A DNA stretch of 64,000 nucleotides from Protea cynaroides (taxonomy: Eukaryota; Streptophyta; Magnoliopsida; Proteales; Proteaceae). Position 1 is the stretch's first letter; the number at the start of each line of letters is the position of its first letter. This document shows positions 45,767 through 57,921 of the stretch, piece after piece. Both the position numbers and the translations under genes were made by a program. The stretch lies in contig CM053272.1 in NCBI GenBank assembly GCA_028583415.1, forward strand, positions 70,699,939 through 70,763,938, given 5' to 3'. The notes under the pieces are model-generated. The model searched no databases. It was not told where the DNA came from and saw only the letters and a program-made list of their open reading frames with translations.

Positions 45767-47897
45767 ACATAACCCCCTAATAGCTAGGGGTACAGTTGTA
45801 CGGGATATCAATGTTCAACTAGCCATGTTCAACTAATTAGCCATATTACTGGACCTTAACGTCTCCAAGCTTCCGACCCCTTTCGATCTCACATAGGACA
45901 TCTTGACTTGGTTAAGTTACTTATGGTCAATGCAAAGCAGCACCAATAAGAAGTGGTGCAAGCATCCCATCCTACCTACCTTCCTCATTATTGACTTAAC
46001 CAGACATCATGAATCAAACATGGATCATTTACCTTCGTAGAAAGGTAGCAAGTGTCTCATTCCACTCACCCTCCAATCCCTACAACACTGCTGATCCCAA
46101 ATGCAAGAATGCATATGCATGATCATACAAAGCAGTATATTAGATGGCATGTCATCACACAAAAGCATTCGCATACCATCACACATCATATTAAATAAGA
46201 GAAACATATGCATCTAAGAGGTTTAGTCTCCTTACCAAGAGATAGAAAGTAAACTATTGCAATTTCAATTAAGTAGCCTCCTACCAAAGTCCTCATATCT
46301 CTATCAAAATCATAAGCAATGTATTTTCATTAACATATTTCCAATCATTTATTTTAATTTTTCTTTAAGCTTATTGTTTTGGTGTTCACAGCGTTAATAC
46401 TTATCTGACAATCCATGCCTAATATTTATTGCCTGTTTGTCATGTCATAGCATCTAGGGATTCATTATTAATTCCATTTGTTACTATTCATAGTCTAAGG
46501 ACAAGTTCTAACATATAATAACCATGCTACCCCTATAAGGTAGGTGAAGTGTGGATTAGCACACCATGAGATAGCACATTCATTAGTCAAAAATCACCTT
46601 CTATTAGCCTTAATACTAAGAAGGACTTCTTTTAACAAAGTCAAGGGTGTTTTAACACCTCACAGGGATCAAATTATTAATTTCTAAGGTCCAAGACTTG
46701 TTGTCCAAAGGTTACTAGCATTTAGAACAGTTAACAGCAAGCTAACTAAATAGGTTATCAGGTCATTAATCATAATAACGAAAAAAACATAGCTATGAAT
46801 AGGATTTCAGGGATCCAAGCCCTTAAATAGATTAAATAAAATTCTAGGAAATCACTAACCAAGGATGGTCAACAACCGAGATCAGAATCTAGTGTGGCAC
46901 ATGGCATCGACCACAAGGATTTAACCACAGGTGTGCGGCACATGCCATCGACCATACGCTTCTAGGGGCCAAAAGACAATGCCCGAACCACAAAGTGTTG
47001 CCTAGTCCCCGTAGGTTCGGTTTAAGGTCTTGAATCACAGAGGCAGTGCATGGTTGGTCGTTTTATAGTGTAAACCACAACCTACCTCTGGTATATATGA
47101 AATATAAAGGGTTTTCTTATCATAGGATATTATTTCTAGGTTCTAAACCCATAAATAATTCAGAATAAATCGTAGGAAGTTACTAGCCAAGTTTGGCTGA
47201 GATCTGACTTCGAAATGGCGTGCGACGAATGGCATCAACCGCATGTCACGATTGGCAGGTCGTGCGGCTCGTCCCGTCGACCATACTTTGAAACGTGCTC
47301 CAATGGTTGCTAACTTCCTCTGAGGTGTTTTCCTCTGAGGTGTTTTTCATATTTTTCTTAGTAGGAATAATTTCTTAGTAGGAATAAGGAGTTTAAGCTC
47401 TGAATTTGATTTCTACATCGAGTTATGGATACCATTTCGATTTTGTAAATAGCCAAGATAACAGATCGGGTTGTAAACTTCAGATCTAACTTTTAAACAT
47501 TCGGATCCCTTCATTGGTCCATGATCCGAGTCTTCTAGGGTCATTCTAAGGTTTCTAATGGTCCATATTAATTATTTTTATTTTCAAAGGTTCGATTCCA
47601 CCATTCTACTGTACTTGCATGCTACTGTCCATGATCCATCTTTGTAAACAGTGGCCTATAGGTTCATGGCTCCACCATGGATAGTGGGTTATCCTTCTTC
47701 TGATTTAGACATATAAACATTCACTGTAATCATCAACATGAAAGATACCACCTCATTGAATCCCTTTGAAATTTTAAATAGTCGAGTTATAACTTGTAGG
47801 TTTCAGTATCTGATTTAGATTTAGAGTGGGAGGATACTTACAGAAGATTCGACTCTCCTTCGAGGTCTCAAAAAGCAACTGTTGCTCCAGCGGTAGG

Positions 47898-47899
<2 letters not shown>

Positions 47900-47954
<55 letters not shown>

Positions 47955-48090
47955 TCCTTTCTTCTTTCTTCTTCTTCTTCTTCATCTTTTCTCTATCTGT
48001 CTCTCTCTCTTTGCTGGGAGGTAATTCAGAGAGAGTTCTTCCTCTCTTTTTTTCTTCTATTCTTCTCTTTCTCTCCTCTCTTTTCTCTCT
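47900..48090. repeat. (CT)n-rich microsatellite in LTR B'
   Basis: Nearly pure CT dinucleotide runs around 47905-47955 and mixed CTT/CTC runs after. On the minus strand this is the GA-rich leader between promoter and donor of LTR B'. Open frames here reflect composition. Confidence 0.8.
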
Positions 48091-48639
48091 TCTTCTTAGG
48101 TTCGTAAGTTAGAGGTTCCTTACACCAATCTCTTGGTCTCTAGTTAGACTTGGTTAGACTGAGAGATTGATGTCGATCCCCAAGGTAAGAGATGGATTTT
48201 GGGATCTCCATTGAACTAAAATGGTAAGAGGAGCGATCTCTCCCCATCCCTACATTTATCAGACCATTAGTGATAGGCTTTCCTTGCAGGGGAGCAATTT
48301 AGATTCAAATCGGTGGATCCCACATTCAATCCGTCACCAGCCAGTTTTGCACCTGGAGGTGCGGTGGCACAGCGTGCAGTTGGTGTTCGATCGCACTAGC
48401 TCTGCCTTACACTGGACCTCTTTTTTGGCCAGTCAGCTTAGGTGCATGCGTGCTATGCCCTTAAGGGTCGCATAGGTTGGGTCCAAGGTTTCTCCTAATG
48501 CACTTTCGTGAGCTCTAATGACATGAGAGGTTCAAGATAGTGATTTGGTTTCACCTCGTAACTATGTCATTGTCTTTGGTCGTATCGATACAAAACGTTT
48601 ACGTGTGGGAAGACCCGACACACTCCCAAAATGGTCAAA

Positions 48640-49897
48640 TCATAACAGGGCTTGGGTACAGGTCATACAGTATTCGTAGAGGTAGCCGAAGGGGTCATAA
48701 CCCGACTCCACCACCACTACCTGGAGTGGGAAATGAAAACCAGAACCCAATTGAGAAGACTCAAAATAATGAGAAGGCAACTGATGTGAATCAAGAGACA
48801 ACTGTTCAGGTTAATCAAAATAACTTACCTAGACCTCCGGGGGACTTGGCTATAGTCATAACCAATCTGGCCCGCCAAGTGCAAGAACAGCATCAGGTAC
48901 TGCTAGAACTGAGAGCTTCATTAGGTAATACTGACCACCCACTGCCAATACTACACCAACACCTCTAAGCCAGACTAATATGGCACCAGTGGGCAGTAAC
49001 ACTATTCTTGCCATTTGATAACAACAATAGCATATTCCAGTAATGAACACCCCAGTACAGAACCAGGGTGTGTACCAAGGTGGTTACCCATACCAACCAC
49101 CCATGTATGGAATGAATGCTCCTAGACAGAATGATATGACAAAATTGGTCGAACACCTTATGAAGATAAAGCCCTAAACATTTTTGGGAAATGGATCAAA
49201 CCATTGTGGCCAGCATAGTGAATTGACGAGATGGAGAAGACCTTCTTGATGATGGTTATCACAGAAGAAGAAAAGGTCCTGTGTACCACTTATATACTGA
49301 GGGAGGGTGCAAACCGTTGGTGGAGATCCACTCGCACCTATTTTCTTACCAGTATACTCAAGTGACTTGGGTTATTTTCAAAGAGGTGTTCTTCGAGAAA
49401 TATTTTCCTAAAAGCTTAAGAGATCAGATGGAGTGAAAATTTCTGAGTCTACACCAGGGAGAGATGATTTTGGATGCTTACCAATAGCGTTACAAAGAAC
49501 TATTCTTCTTCGCTCCTACCAGCATGCAAGAAGAAGATATAAAGACCTGACGGTTCACCATGGGACTTAAGGGAAGCATCCGCAAGCATGTGTTAGGTCT
49601 GGAGAAGAAAATATATAATGAAGCAGTGCAGATTGCTCGAGTTCTAAAGTTAAGTCAGAAGGAGAGCTTCTTTGCTCAAAACCGTGGACTAAAAAGGCTT
49701 AACAATGACATGTCAACTGGAGGGAACTCAAAGCCATTCAAACCATTTAGACCACAGACAATTGCTGGGCCAGTCAAGGCTACCTCAAATAATGGACAAC
49801 AAGAAGGCAGTCAAGCTGAAAACATAAAGTGCTTCAATTGCAACAAAATGGAGCACTATGCAAAGACATGCTCTCAGCCTAAGAAACAGCAGCAGTA
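48640..49897 (+). pseudogene. TE-C gag
   Basis: Resumes after LTR B'. The N-terminal part reads RRGSRRGHNPTPPPLPG and NLPRPPGDLAIVITNLARQV, homologous to TE-A gag from its fifth residue on; the start codon is not visible. The capsid region is broken. 49560-49898 is open and ends in a complete zinc knuckle CFNCNKMEHYAKTC (49830-49871, CX2CX4HX4C). Confidence 0.85.
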
Positions 49898-49989
49898 AGG
49901 AAAGGTATACACTGTAACCTCTAAATACACAGTCGCATCACCTGATGTGGTTACAGGTATGACCTAACTTTTATTTACAGTACATTTGT

Positions 49990-50330
49990 GTGAGTATGTA
50001 GGCTAAACATAGGAAAAAACTATATGTACTATAACTATAGCTGGTGTGCCTACCAGAGTTCTCTTTGACTCTAAGGCCACCCACTCTTTTGTGTCCATCT
50101 CATTTGGAAAGAGATTAGACGTACTCATCTGATCTTTAGATCAGAAACTATTAGTACAATTTCCTTTAGGTCTAGAGGTAGTATTAGATGAATGTTATGG
50201 ACCATGCCCGGTTGGAATAGATGGATGGGAATTAGATGCAAACTAGTTTGACTCGAGATGACAGACTTTGACATTATCTTGGGGATGGACTAGTTGGCTC
50301 AACACTCAGCGATGCTGCTATGCTTTGAGA
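49990..50330 (+). pseudogene. TE-C protease
   Basis: GVPTRVLFDSKATHSFVSIS near 50041-50100 (Gly of DSGATHSF is Lys), followed by stops and a frame change before the ILGMDW region (near 50275), which is decayed. Confidence 0.75.
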
Positions 50331-50397
50331 AGAAGTTGTCATTCAAGGGCAAGGATAGTGCAGAATTTGAGTTCACTAGAAGCAAATTTCCTAGGAG

Positions 50398-51258
50398 GTG
50401 GAATCTTATACTTCTGCACTTAAGGTAAAGAGGTGTCTCGAGAAGGGTGGAATTGGTTACCTCATATCCATGGTGGATGTTACCAAAGAAGCACCGCAGG
50501 TGGAAGACATTGAAGTTGTACGAGAGTTTTTGGATGTGTTTCTAGAAGACCTACCTGGGTTGCCACCTGATCGAGCAACTGAGTTCGTGATAGACCTCTT
50601 ACCGAGGTCGGCACTAGTATCTAAGGCACCCTACCGAATGGCTCCTACAGAATTGAAGGAACTGAAGACTCAACTACAAGAATTATTGGACAAGGGTTTC
50701 ATACGACCAAGTATCTTACCGTGGAGAGCACCAGTGTTGTTCGTGAAGAAGAAAGACGGTAGTATTCGACTTTGTATAGACTATCGAGAACTGAACAAGC
50801 TCACTATCAAGAATCGATACCCATTTCCCTGGATTGATGACTTACTCGATCAATTGCAAGGTGCGAAGGTGTTCTCGAAGATCGATCTTCTGTCAGATTA
50901 TCATCAGTTGAAGATCAAGGATGGTGACATTCCAAAGATAGCTTTCAGGACCAGGTATGGACACTATGAATTCCTAGTTATTTCGTTTGGACTGACCAAT
51001 GCCTCTGCATCATTTATGAAACTTATGAATCGGATGTTCCATGACATGTTGGATACTTCGGTCATAGTTTTTATACATGATATTTTGATTTACTCCAAAG
51101 ACAAAGAGACTCATGCAACACATATTAGAGCAGCCTTACGATGGCTGAGAAGGGAGAAGCTTTATGCTAAGTTCAAGAAGTTTAAATTCTGGTTGAACGA
51201 AGTGACATTTTTAGGTCACATAGTGTCGTCAGAAGGAACAAAGTGGATCCCAGCATGA
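50398..51258 (+). pseudogene. TE-C reverse transcriptase, 286 open codons
   Basis: The longest open frame of the window. Motifs in order: LPGLPPDRATEFVIDLLP, APYRMAPTELKELK, PVLFVKKKDGSIRLCIDYRE, NRYPFPWIDD, SKIDLLSDYHQLKIK (first Asp kept), RTRYGHYEFLVISFGLTNA and VIVFIHDILIYSKD. The family has FIDDILVYS, so the first Asp of the catalytic pair is His and the enzyme would be dead. A one-base deletion at the end (near 51241) shifts the frame into a premature stop. Confidence 0.93.
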
Positions 51259-51860
51259 TTGAAGCAATGGTAGGATGGGAAGCGCCTAAGAATGTTGCAG
51301 AGATAAAAAGTTTCTAGGGACTAATGGGTTACTACAGATATTTCGTGGAGGATTATTCGAGGATCGCAGTGCCTCTTACCAAGCTGACCAAGAAAGGGGA
51401 GAAGTTTATTTGGACCGACAAGTGTGAAGAGAATTTTTAGACATTGAAGTTGAAGTTGATATTGGCTCCGATCTTGACCGTTCCGGTGCCAGGGCAACCA
51501 TTCACATTGTATATGAATGCCTTCAGCTTGGGTTTGGGATGTGTTCTAATGTAAGGGGAACAAGTGATTGCCTATGCTTCAAGGTAATTGAAGAATCATG
51601 AAAAGAATTACCCTACACATGATTGGAGTTAGCAGTGGTAATTCATGCAATCAAGACTTGGAGACATTACTTGTACGGTGAAAAATTCTAAATCAAGTCG
51701 GACCACAAGAGCCTCACTTATCTCTTACTCAGAAGGAGTTGAACATGAGACAGAGAAGGTGGTTACAGTTGCTAAAGGAATATGACTGTGATATTCAGTG
51801 TCATCCGAGTAAGGCTATTGTAGTAGTGGATGTGTTGAGCAGAAAAGGAATACTGAAGCT
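51259..51860 (+). pseudogene. TE-C RNase H
   Basis: GLMGYYRYFVEDYSRIAVPL then LTKLTKKGEKFIWTDK. The segment FTLYMNAFSLGLGCVLM has Asn where the first catalytic Asp stands in the family. VIAYASR, SDHKSLT and RQRRWLQLLKEYDCDIQCHP follow, with stops and shifts. Confidence 0.85.
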
Positions 51861-51889
51861 AGAAGGAGGACCTAGTAAGAATGCCACTC

Positions 51890-53050
51890 TTTGTCACGCA
51901 GTATTAGTCTCTGACCAAGACATAGTGCAATATGTACTGGAATCTCCAGATGACCCTATAGAGCAAGGGTTGATCTACAAGTTCTCACTTATGTTCGCCG
52001 TACTAAAGATTCTACAAGATCTGATAGATGAAGTGAAGGTAGCAATTCTACAAGACCCGTATCTGAGAACAGTACAAGAGGACTAAGAGAAGGGTATGCC
52101 AAACCCTGACTTTACTTGGATACGGAGAAGATACTCATGTACAGAGGAAGGGCGCATGTACCTGAGAGTGAAGAATCAAACCTCAGACATAGAATTATGT
52201 TTGAAGTTCATTCTACTCCTTATTCAGTGCATCCTAGAAGTACTAAAATGTACCATGATCTGAAGAGATTGTACTGATGAAGAGGAATGAAAGCAAAGAT
52301 GGCTAGACACGTGTTTCAGTGTTTAAACTGTCAGCAAGTGAAGGCCAAAGGACAAAGACCGATAGCTTTATTACAATCATTGCCTGAACCAGTATGAAAA
52401 TGGGATTGCATCGCTATGGACTTCATCACTGGGTTATCATTGACTCCCAGATCCGTTGACGTAGTCTAGGTGATTGTAGATCACCTTACGAAGATGGCTC
52501 ATTTCATAGCAATTAGACCTCAATATACCTTGGAGAGACTAGCCAAACTGTATGTGGACAATATAGTCAGACTCCATGGTGTGCCAAAAAGTTTAATGTC
52601 AGATTGAGATCCTCACTTTACCTCTAAGTTTTGGAAAGGACTACAGAGAGCTATGGGAACAAAGTTGAAGTTTAGCACAGAGTTTCACCCTCAGACGAAT
52701 GATCAGTCGAAGAAGACCATTCAGATATTAAAAGATATGCTCTGAGTCTGTGCAATTGATTTCAAAGGACCTTGGGACCAGAAACTACCACTATTTGAGT
52801 TTTCTTACAACAACAGCTATCAAGCTACCCACCCTATGAGGAATTATATGATAGGAAATGTCAAACCCCTCTGTTTTGGAATGACGTTGGTGAATGGAGA
52901 ATAGTAGGGCTAGAATTCGTTGAAGAAACCTATCAAGTGGTAGACCAGATAAAGGAAAGGGTGTAGACAGCTTAAGTCCAACAGAAGAACTATGCAGACA
53001 ACAGACGCCGAGACCTTGAGTTCACTGTAGGTAACAAAGTATTCCTGAAG
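51890..53050 (+). pseudogene. TE-C integrase
   Basis: H2C2 region decayed but visible (CLNCQQVKAKGQ-like near 52320). Core MDFITGLSLTPRSVDVV, then DHLTKMAHFIAIRPQYTLER, LMSD*DPHFTSKF (Arg codon now stop) and FHPQTNDQSKKTIQILKDML, where the catalytic Glu is Lys. It continues through FSYNNSYQAT and WNDVGEWRIV with losses. Confidence 0.88.
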
Positions 53051-53057
53051 ATATTTT

Positions 53058-53492
53058 ATGCAAGGTCTAAATCGATTCGGTAAGAAGGGAAAATTATGTC
53101 CTAGATATGTGGGACCATATGAGATTCTAGCAAGACATGGTAAGGTGGCGTATCAGCTTACGCTACCGCTATCTATATCTGGTGTGCGTGATGTATTCTA
53201 CGTTTACCTACTAAAGAAATACATTAGATACCCATCCCACATATTGACAACAGATCCTTCAAACCTTACAGAGGAACTGACATTCGAGGTGGTACCATCT
53301 GAGATCACAAGTCAAAAGGTATAGAAACTCTAAAATCAGGATATCTTCTATGCCAAAGTTACCTGGATAAGTCAAGACATAGAAGAGGTGACACGGGAAG
53401 AAAAAGCCATAATGCAAAAACAATATATCCTCACCTATTTGATTCAGAAGGTATGTCCAAATTTCGAGGATGAAATTTCTTTTTAGGGGGAG
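53058..53492 (+). pseudogene. TE-C chromodomain tail and polypurine tract
   Basis: RFGKKGKLCPRYVGPYEIL, VAYQLTLPLSISGVRDVFYV, EVVPSEITSQKV, then stops and the decayed chromodomain (IFYAKVTWISQDIEEVTREE). The tract TAGGGGGAG ends at 53492. Confidence 0.82.
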
Positions 53493-53493
53493 T

Positions 53494-55604
53494 CGTAAGA
53501 CCAGCACTCCACTAACCCGGTCTAACCTGGTTAACATGTCGTAATAGCTATTCCCATCACAATCGGTTCGGACAACCAGATGATGGAACCACAAAGCCAG
53601 GTATAGAAATCATTCAACCCTAGACTGTCTGGTCAGACAAATCAGTTTGTCTGGTTTATGTATTAGATGACCGAACAAGCGACCAATTAAACATAAAATC
53701 AAGTCTGAGGAATTGGAAACTTTCCTAATTAGAGTGATACTCTTTCCTAAATGAGCTAGAGTCATAATAGGAGACTTGTCTCCAAATATAGACCTTGTTA
53801 TGACCACTCTTTCTCACTTTGATTAGTCATAAACCCTAATACTGAGAGAAGGTCTCAAAGATAAGACTCTAAAGAAGAAAAGGGTTGGGAAAAAGAAAAG
53901 AGAAGGAGAAGAAGAACTCGCCATTGGTTTTTAGCAGACATAGTCGAGAAACCAATGGTAAGTCCTTTCACTACTGTAACTAAGTTAGATTATGTGTGAG
54001 GTTGGACTTACAGCCGTTAGAGGTGATGACCTAACTTCAATATTGTAAGAATCGTTTAACGATGGGAGTTTAATGACAAGAAGGTGTAGACCTAGGGTTT
54101 CAGTCAAACCCCAATATGTTCTTGACCTTAAAATGGTATAGGATGAATCCCAGAAAAGAGCTGAAGAATCAACTCTAAGGGAAGTCAAACTAGAAGACAG
54201 CTTGAAGGATGCCCTAAAGGTTGTATAGTCTAGTTGTCTAGAAGCACCCAGTGTGGGATCGGACAAGCTACTGGACACTCTCAGGTAGCATCTCAGGGTT
54301 GTCTGGATTGATGTCCGATCGCACAATATGTAGTGCCGGACAGTCGACCAGACAATGTCCAAAAGGCCTAAATTACTAGTCCGAATAGTCAGTCTAAATG
54401 ATAATAAACTATCAGAATAAATCTTAAATTAATTTTAATGAATGTATAGGAATTCTAAGCGACACAAGCTACTTTGAAGACCTTGGAAAGAGTCAAACAT
54501 CACTCAACATGTGAGAGACAAGACCCAAACTAACTGGTTAATAATAAATTATCCTGTTTGTATGCTGATCTGATTATTTGTGTATATAATATGTCATCCA
54601 ATATTTGTATATTCTGTTCATGCATATTTATTTATATTGTGTGGTGATGATGATGAAAAGAGGCATGTGATTGTATGTAGTTAGTGTGTTGAGTAGGGAG
54701 AGGCTATAGCCTCAAACCATTCACCACACTGACATCGTCGTATCGCTGTTATCTTAGAGTGCTTAGTACATCACAGGGTATCAGGGGGAGTGCTGGAGGT
54801 GTTGGCCATAACCTTACCAATAGACTCTAGCTCTATCTCTATTCTATATTGAAGGATGCTAAGGTAAGGCCTTGGATACACTTTGATGACATTTAGGATT
54901 GGTTAGTGATGCACCCAGTTTGCAAGCCCTCACCAGAGGCATACATATTGGTACAGGTAGAGTATCGGGGGTGCTGATGGTTTGGTTGTAGCCTGTCATT
55001 GGGCTTTAACTCTATCTCTATTCCATAGTGAGTGTTATGGGGCGATAGTGGTTTTGGTTGTAGCCTGACCGTTGGGTGTGTTCATACTCTCATGTATGGA
55101 GGTGTGGTTGTAGCCTATCCTTACCAGAGCACATTACAAACTTTAACCAAACCAAAGTATTGAATGCCACATCATGCATATTACTTGCCACATGTTTTGT
55201 TTCTTACTGAGCTAAGTTGTGAGCTCACCCCACGATATCATTTTCTTTTTAGTTGATAATGGACACATAGCAGCTATGGGCATACAGTCAGTGGAGAACG
55301 AGCATCACTTATTATGCGAGTGCCACTACTATGTTTATCTCTAGTTTATTTTCATATTGGGATTTATGGATTTGTAATAAATATTTATTTATGTTTTGGT
55401 CATTCACATAACTGGTTATTTATTATATAACACTTAGACACTCAGTTCATTATTAATAAATACTTTTGCTATTATTTATTATCTTTGATTATGGTTGATG
55501 TGATGGTTTGGTTATTGGCACAATCTTACGTGAACTTGGCTTGAGCCGTTGGTTCATTAACAGTTCAATCAAACTTCTGGTTTGACCAGAATTGGAGTGT
55601 GACA
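53494..55604 (+). repeat. 3' LTR of TE-C
   Basis: 2111 bp, CGTAAGACC (first T lost to C) to GGAGTGTGACA, collinear with 30922-33085. Donor CCAATG/GTAAGT kept at 53958. The acceptor and start of the mini-ORF are removed by a small deletion at about 55258. The end of the frame (ENEHHLLCECHYYVYL) is still readable. Confidence 0.92.
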
Positions 55605-55610
55605 CCTAAT

Positions 55611-55945
55611 CCTTCATCAATGTCATCACCACCGTTTCCTTTTTTTTTTTTTTTTCTAAATTTTCAAGATTGTTGGAATTTGACTTTGCCGATTCAATCG
55701 ATTGGTTCTAGGTTTCAGACAAGATCTTGCTCCCGTCAATCTCTCTTTTTCTTAAGATTCTTATGCATTGACGTAAAGGGACAAGCTCTTTTGGCATGGA
55801 AAAGCAATCTAAACAGTTCTACAGACGTGTTAAGGGCATGGAATCTTCCAGACCCAAGCCCCTGCAACTAGTTTGGGATTGTATGAAATTCAAAGGAGAA
55901 GTAATCTAAATAAGTTTAAAATCAGTAAATTTGCAAGATTCGCTA
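55611..55945 (+). pseudogene. 5' fragment of an LRR receptor-like kinase gene
   Basis: After a hydrophobic stretch (SLFFLRFLCID), an open frame reads KGQALLAWKSNLNSSTDVLR followed by AWNLPDPSPCN. This is the N-terminal cap (LRRNT_2) typical of plant LRR receptor kinases, closest in my memory to the RGF-receptor (RGI) type with QALLSWKS...SPCNW. The conserved Trp after CN is a TAG. After one frame change GEVI.ISLKSVNLQ, the start of the first LRR, is readable, and then the similarity stops at TE-J sequence. No LRR array or kinase domain is in the window. The only host-gene-like sequence I recognise. Confidence 0.7.
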
Positions 55946-55971
55946 CCTTCAAATTTGCATTCTCCCACAAG

Positions 55972-56398
55972 GTAAGTCTCTCACTCTTCTACCTTTTCCT
56001 TGAAATTTTTCTAGGGTTTCTATGCCTATTTCTTTATTTTCTTTAATTAGAGAAATTTCAACCATAGGAAACTTAATTTCTTCACATAGGATCACTATAG
56101 GGGACCCAATGAATGAAAGCCCTCAATCAATTTGGGTTTTCATTGGTTGGTTTTCTTAAAATCCCAAAATTTGAATTCTTGCCCAAGAAATTGTATTTTC
56201 CCAAAATTTTGAGATTTTCTTTAATTCTTGTTCAATTAGTTGTCATTTGGATATGTTTGTGTATTGGCCAATTGATGTAAGTCCTCCTGTCCATGTATTT
56301 GGGCAAGATCGAGGCTTTTGACAGATTTACGCCGTTGTATTGCCGTAATGTCTAAAATTTTGATTAACTCTTGTTTGCTTTGATTTGAATTGTTATAG
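55972..56398 (+). other. Intron of the antisense gene, TE-J
   Basis: Plus-strand donor CCCACAAG/GTAAGT at 55972 and acceptor TTGTTATAG ending 56398, 427 bp. It is the reverse-complement homologue of 34618-35051 (GAGGGCTTTCGTTCATTGGG region). Confidence 0.72.
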
Positions 56399-56404
56399 AT
56401 AATC

Positions 56405-57650
56405 ATGTCTAGGCACAGGGCAGCCGCCAAAAATGTAGTGCTTCCTAGTTCCTGAGGCCCCCACCCTCCTATAGACTATTTGATGGGAATCGATTCTGGT
56501 TTGCAAAGGCACAGGCATAGTACCCCTAGTTCTAAGCCAAGAGTATAGAGGTTGGGCGGTTTGTGAACCTATAAGAGTTGGAGAGGTTCGATGTGGAAGC
56601 CGCATTTGGTGCACTGGGTTGGCTTCCAATGATCCAGTACCAGGCATCTACCTGTCCAGACTTGGTGAAGCAATTTTTCTGCAACTTACAGTTAGAGGAT
56701 GATCCCGAGGATTCTGACAGAGGTAGGAGCTTCGCATTACTAGTAAGGTAAAGGGTATGGACATCTTGTTCAACACCCAGGAGCTGGCGGATTTGTTGGG
56801 TGTCTCCAATGCCGGTGACCTTTTATTGTAGGCCAAAGGAGCGCAAGTACCTATCTGAGGGGCTCCGTGGCATAGTATGGAGTTAGGTCATGCAAGGTGG
56901 CCACCAAGTGATGAAGGCGGTCAACTTGCGTCACCTTCCCCATGTTTATTGTCACATTATCCAGCACAACATAGTCCCACAGAGCAGCCACTACAACAAG
57001 GTTTCTCAGTTGACATAGTACCTGACCTTCTGTGTGACTACTAGGCAGGAGTTGTGTGTGCCCTACCTCATCATTAGGACTATGTACTACGCGATGATGC
57101 CTAGACTGAAGGGCAACTTGTCCTATGGCCTTCTGATCACTACTCTCCTAGACCTTCTTAGTGTGGATATGGAAGGAGAGTGAATTTTTAAAGAGAGGGT
57201 GGTGGTAGATCTGGACTAGGAGGCCATCCACAAGATGGGCCTGGATGACGTTGTTATCAGCGACGAGGAGTTGGAGGCACGCGAGCTGCCGTTGAGAGGG
57301 GGCAACAGCCGCAGCAGCATCAGCAGCAGCAGCTGAGGGTGGAGGGGATCACTTATACATGGATGTAGATGATATTCTCCTCTTAAACCCCAGCTTACCT
57401 TTGAGGCTGGTCCTTTACAGCTCCCTCTAGATCAAATGATGTCACTCCTCCTTGAGATTCGGGAGGCTTAGCGTACAATGGACCGACACTTTAAGGAGAT
57501 CTGGGAGGCCCAACGTGCGGTGGATCGACGTATAATGGAGCTTGCTCAGAGTCTTCGGGTCACTCAAGATGAGGAGCCTAGCTCCGAGAGGCCTATGAGC
57601 AGGACTACAGTAGTGATGAGGAGGCACCCGCTCCACTGCCAGCCCAGTAA
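56405..57650 (+). pseudogene. Antisense gene of TE-J
   Basis: ATG six bases after the acceptor, MSRHRAAAKNVVLPSS, near-identical in design to the TE-C copy. Readable segments in order: LVKQFFCNLQLEDDPEDSD, ELADLLGVSNAGD, IIQHNIVPQS, CVPYLIIRTMYYA, GNLSYGLLITTLLDLL, then VISDEELEARELPLRG, an Ala/Ser run, MMSLLLEIREA, a helical tail and EDYSSDEEAPAPLPAQ, TAA. Length 1246 bp against 1244 in TE-C. Broken by several stops and shifts. Confidence 0.75.
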
Positions 57651-57905
57651 TAGATTTTTCTTTATTTTGATTTTGTTTTGTTATTTGTTTAGACTAACTG
57701 TCTGACCTGTGGACCGTACCCTTCATGATGTACAAACGCATTATCCATTTATATATCCATGGTTTTTTTTCTTTTATACAGTGCATTATGATCTTGTTTA
57801 CTGCTTGTATCTCAACCAACATACGTGCTTAATGTGTTTGTATTAAAGCTTTTAAATTTAACCTATCTTAGTTCATAGACTCAGGTTTGATTGGCAGAGC
57901 CTTCG

Positions 57906-57921
57906 AGCTCTGACACCAAAT
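57906..57921 (-). other. Primer-binding site of TE-J
   Basis: On the minus strand TTTGGTGTCAGAGCTC follows the LTR end GGGGTATGACAA. One change (A to G) from TGGTATCAGAGC. Confidence 0.8.

Larger units (their letters stand above)
35598..48620 (-). mobile_element. LTR B', minus strand, split by TE-A
   Basis: Ends (minus strand) GGGGTGAGACA at 35598 and starts near 48620 at TGTCGGGTCTTCC. Parts: 35598-36154 and 45767-48620. The first part parallels the TE-1 LTR end (CTATGGAATG, AAATCCCCTTCCA); the second parallels its middle (GCAAAGCAGCACCAATAAGA, reversed). CT-rich strand 47900-48090 and donor TTCT/GTAAGT (minus) near 47842. It is apparently a solo LTR between the antisense gene and gag of TE-C. 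No clean duplication is visible, and about 0.4 kb is missing at the TE-A junction. Confidence 0.65.
30922..55604 (+). mobile_element. TE-C: Tekay-type retrotransposon with both LTRs and TSD CCTAA
   Basis: 5' LTR 30922-33085 and 3' LTR 53494-55604 share sequence throughout, and CCTAA flanks both outer ends (30917-30921, 55605-55609). The interior holds a primer site, the antisense gene (33368-34611), gag-pol (about 48640-53480) and a purine tract. Between antisense gene and gag lies a minus-strand LTR (B') that itself contains TE-A. Without the insert the element would be about 12 kb. All genes are broken. Confidence 0.9.

Noticed and set aside
47826..48107. 93-codon Ser/Leu-rich frame
   Set aside because: Runs through the (CT)n tract of LTR B'; composition artefact.
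48610..48625. Target duplication for LTR B'
   Set aside because: Left flank ATACT and right flank CACTC/CTCCC do not match, and the exact LTR start is uncertain.
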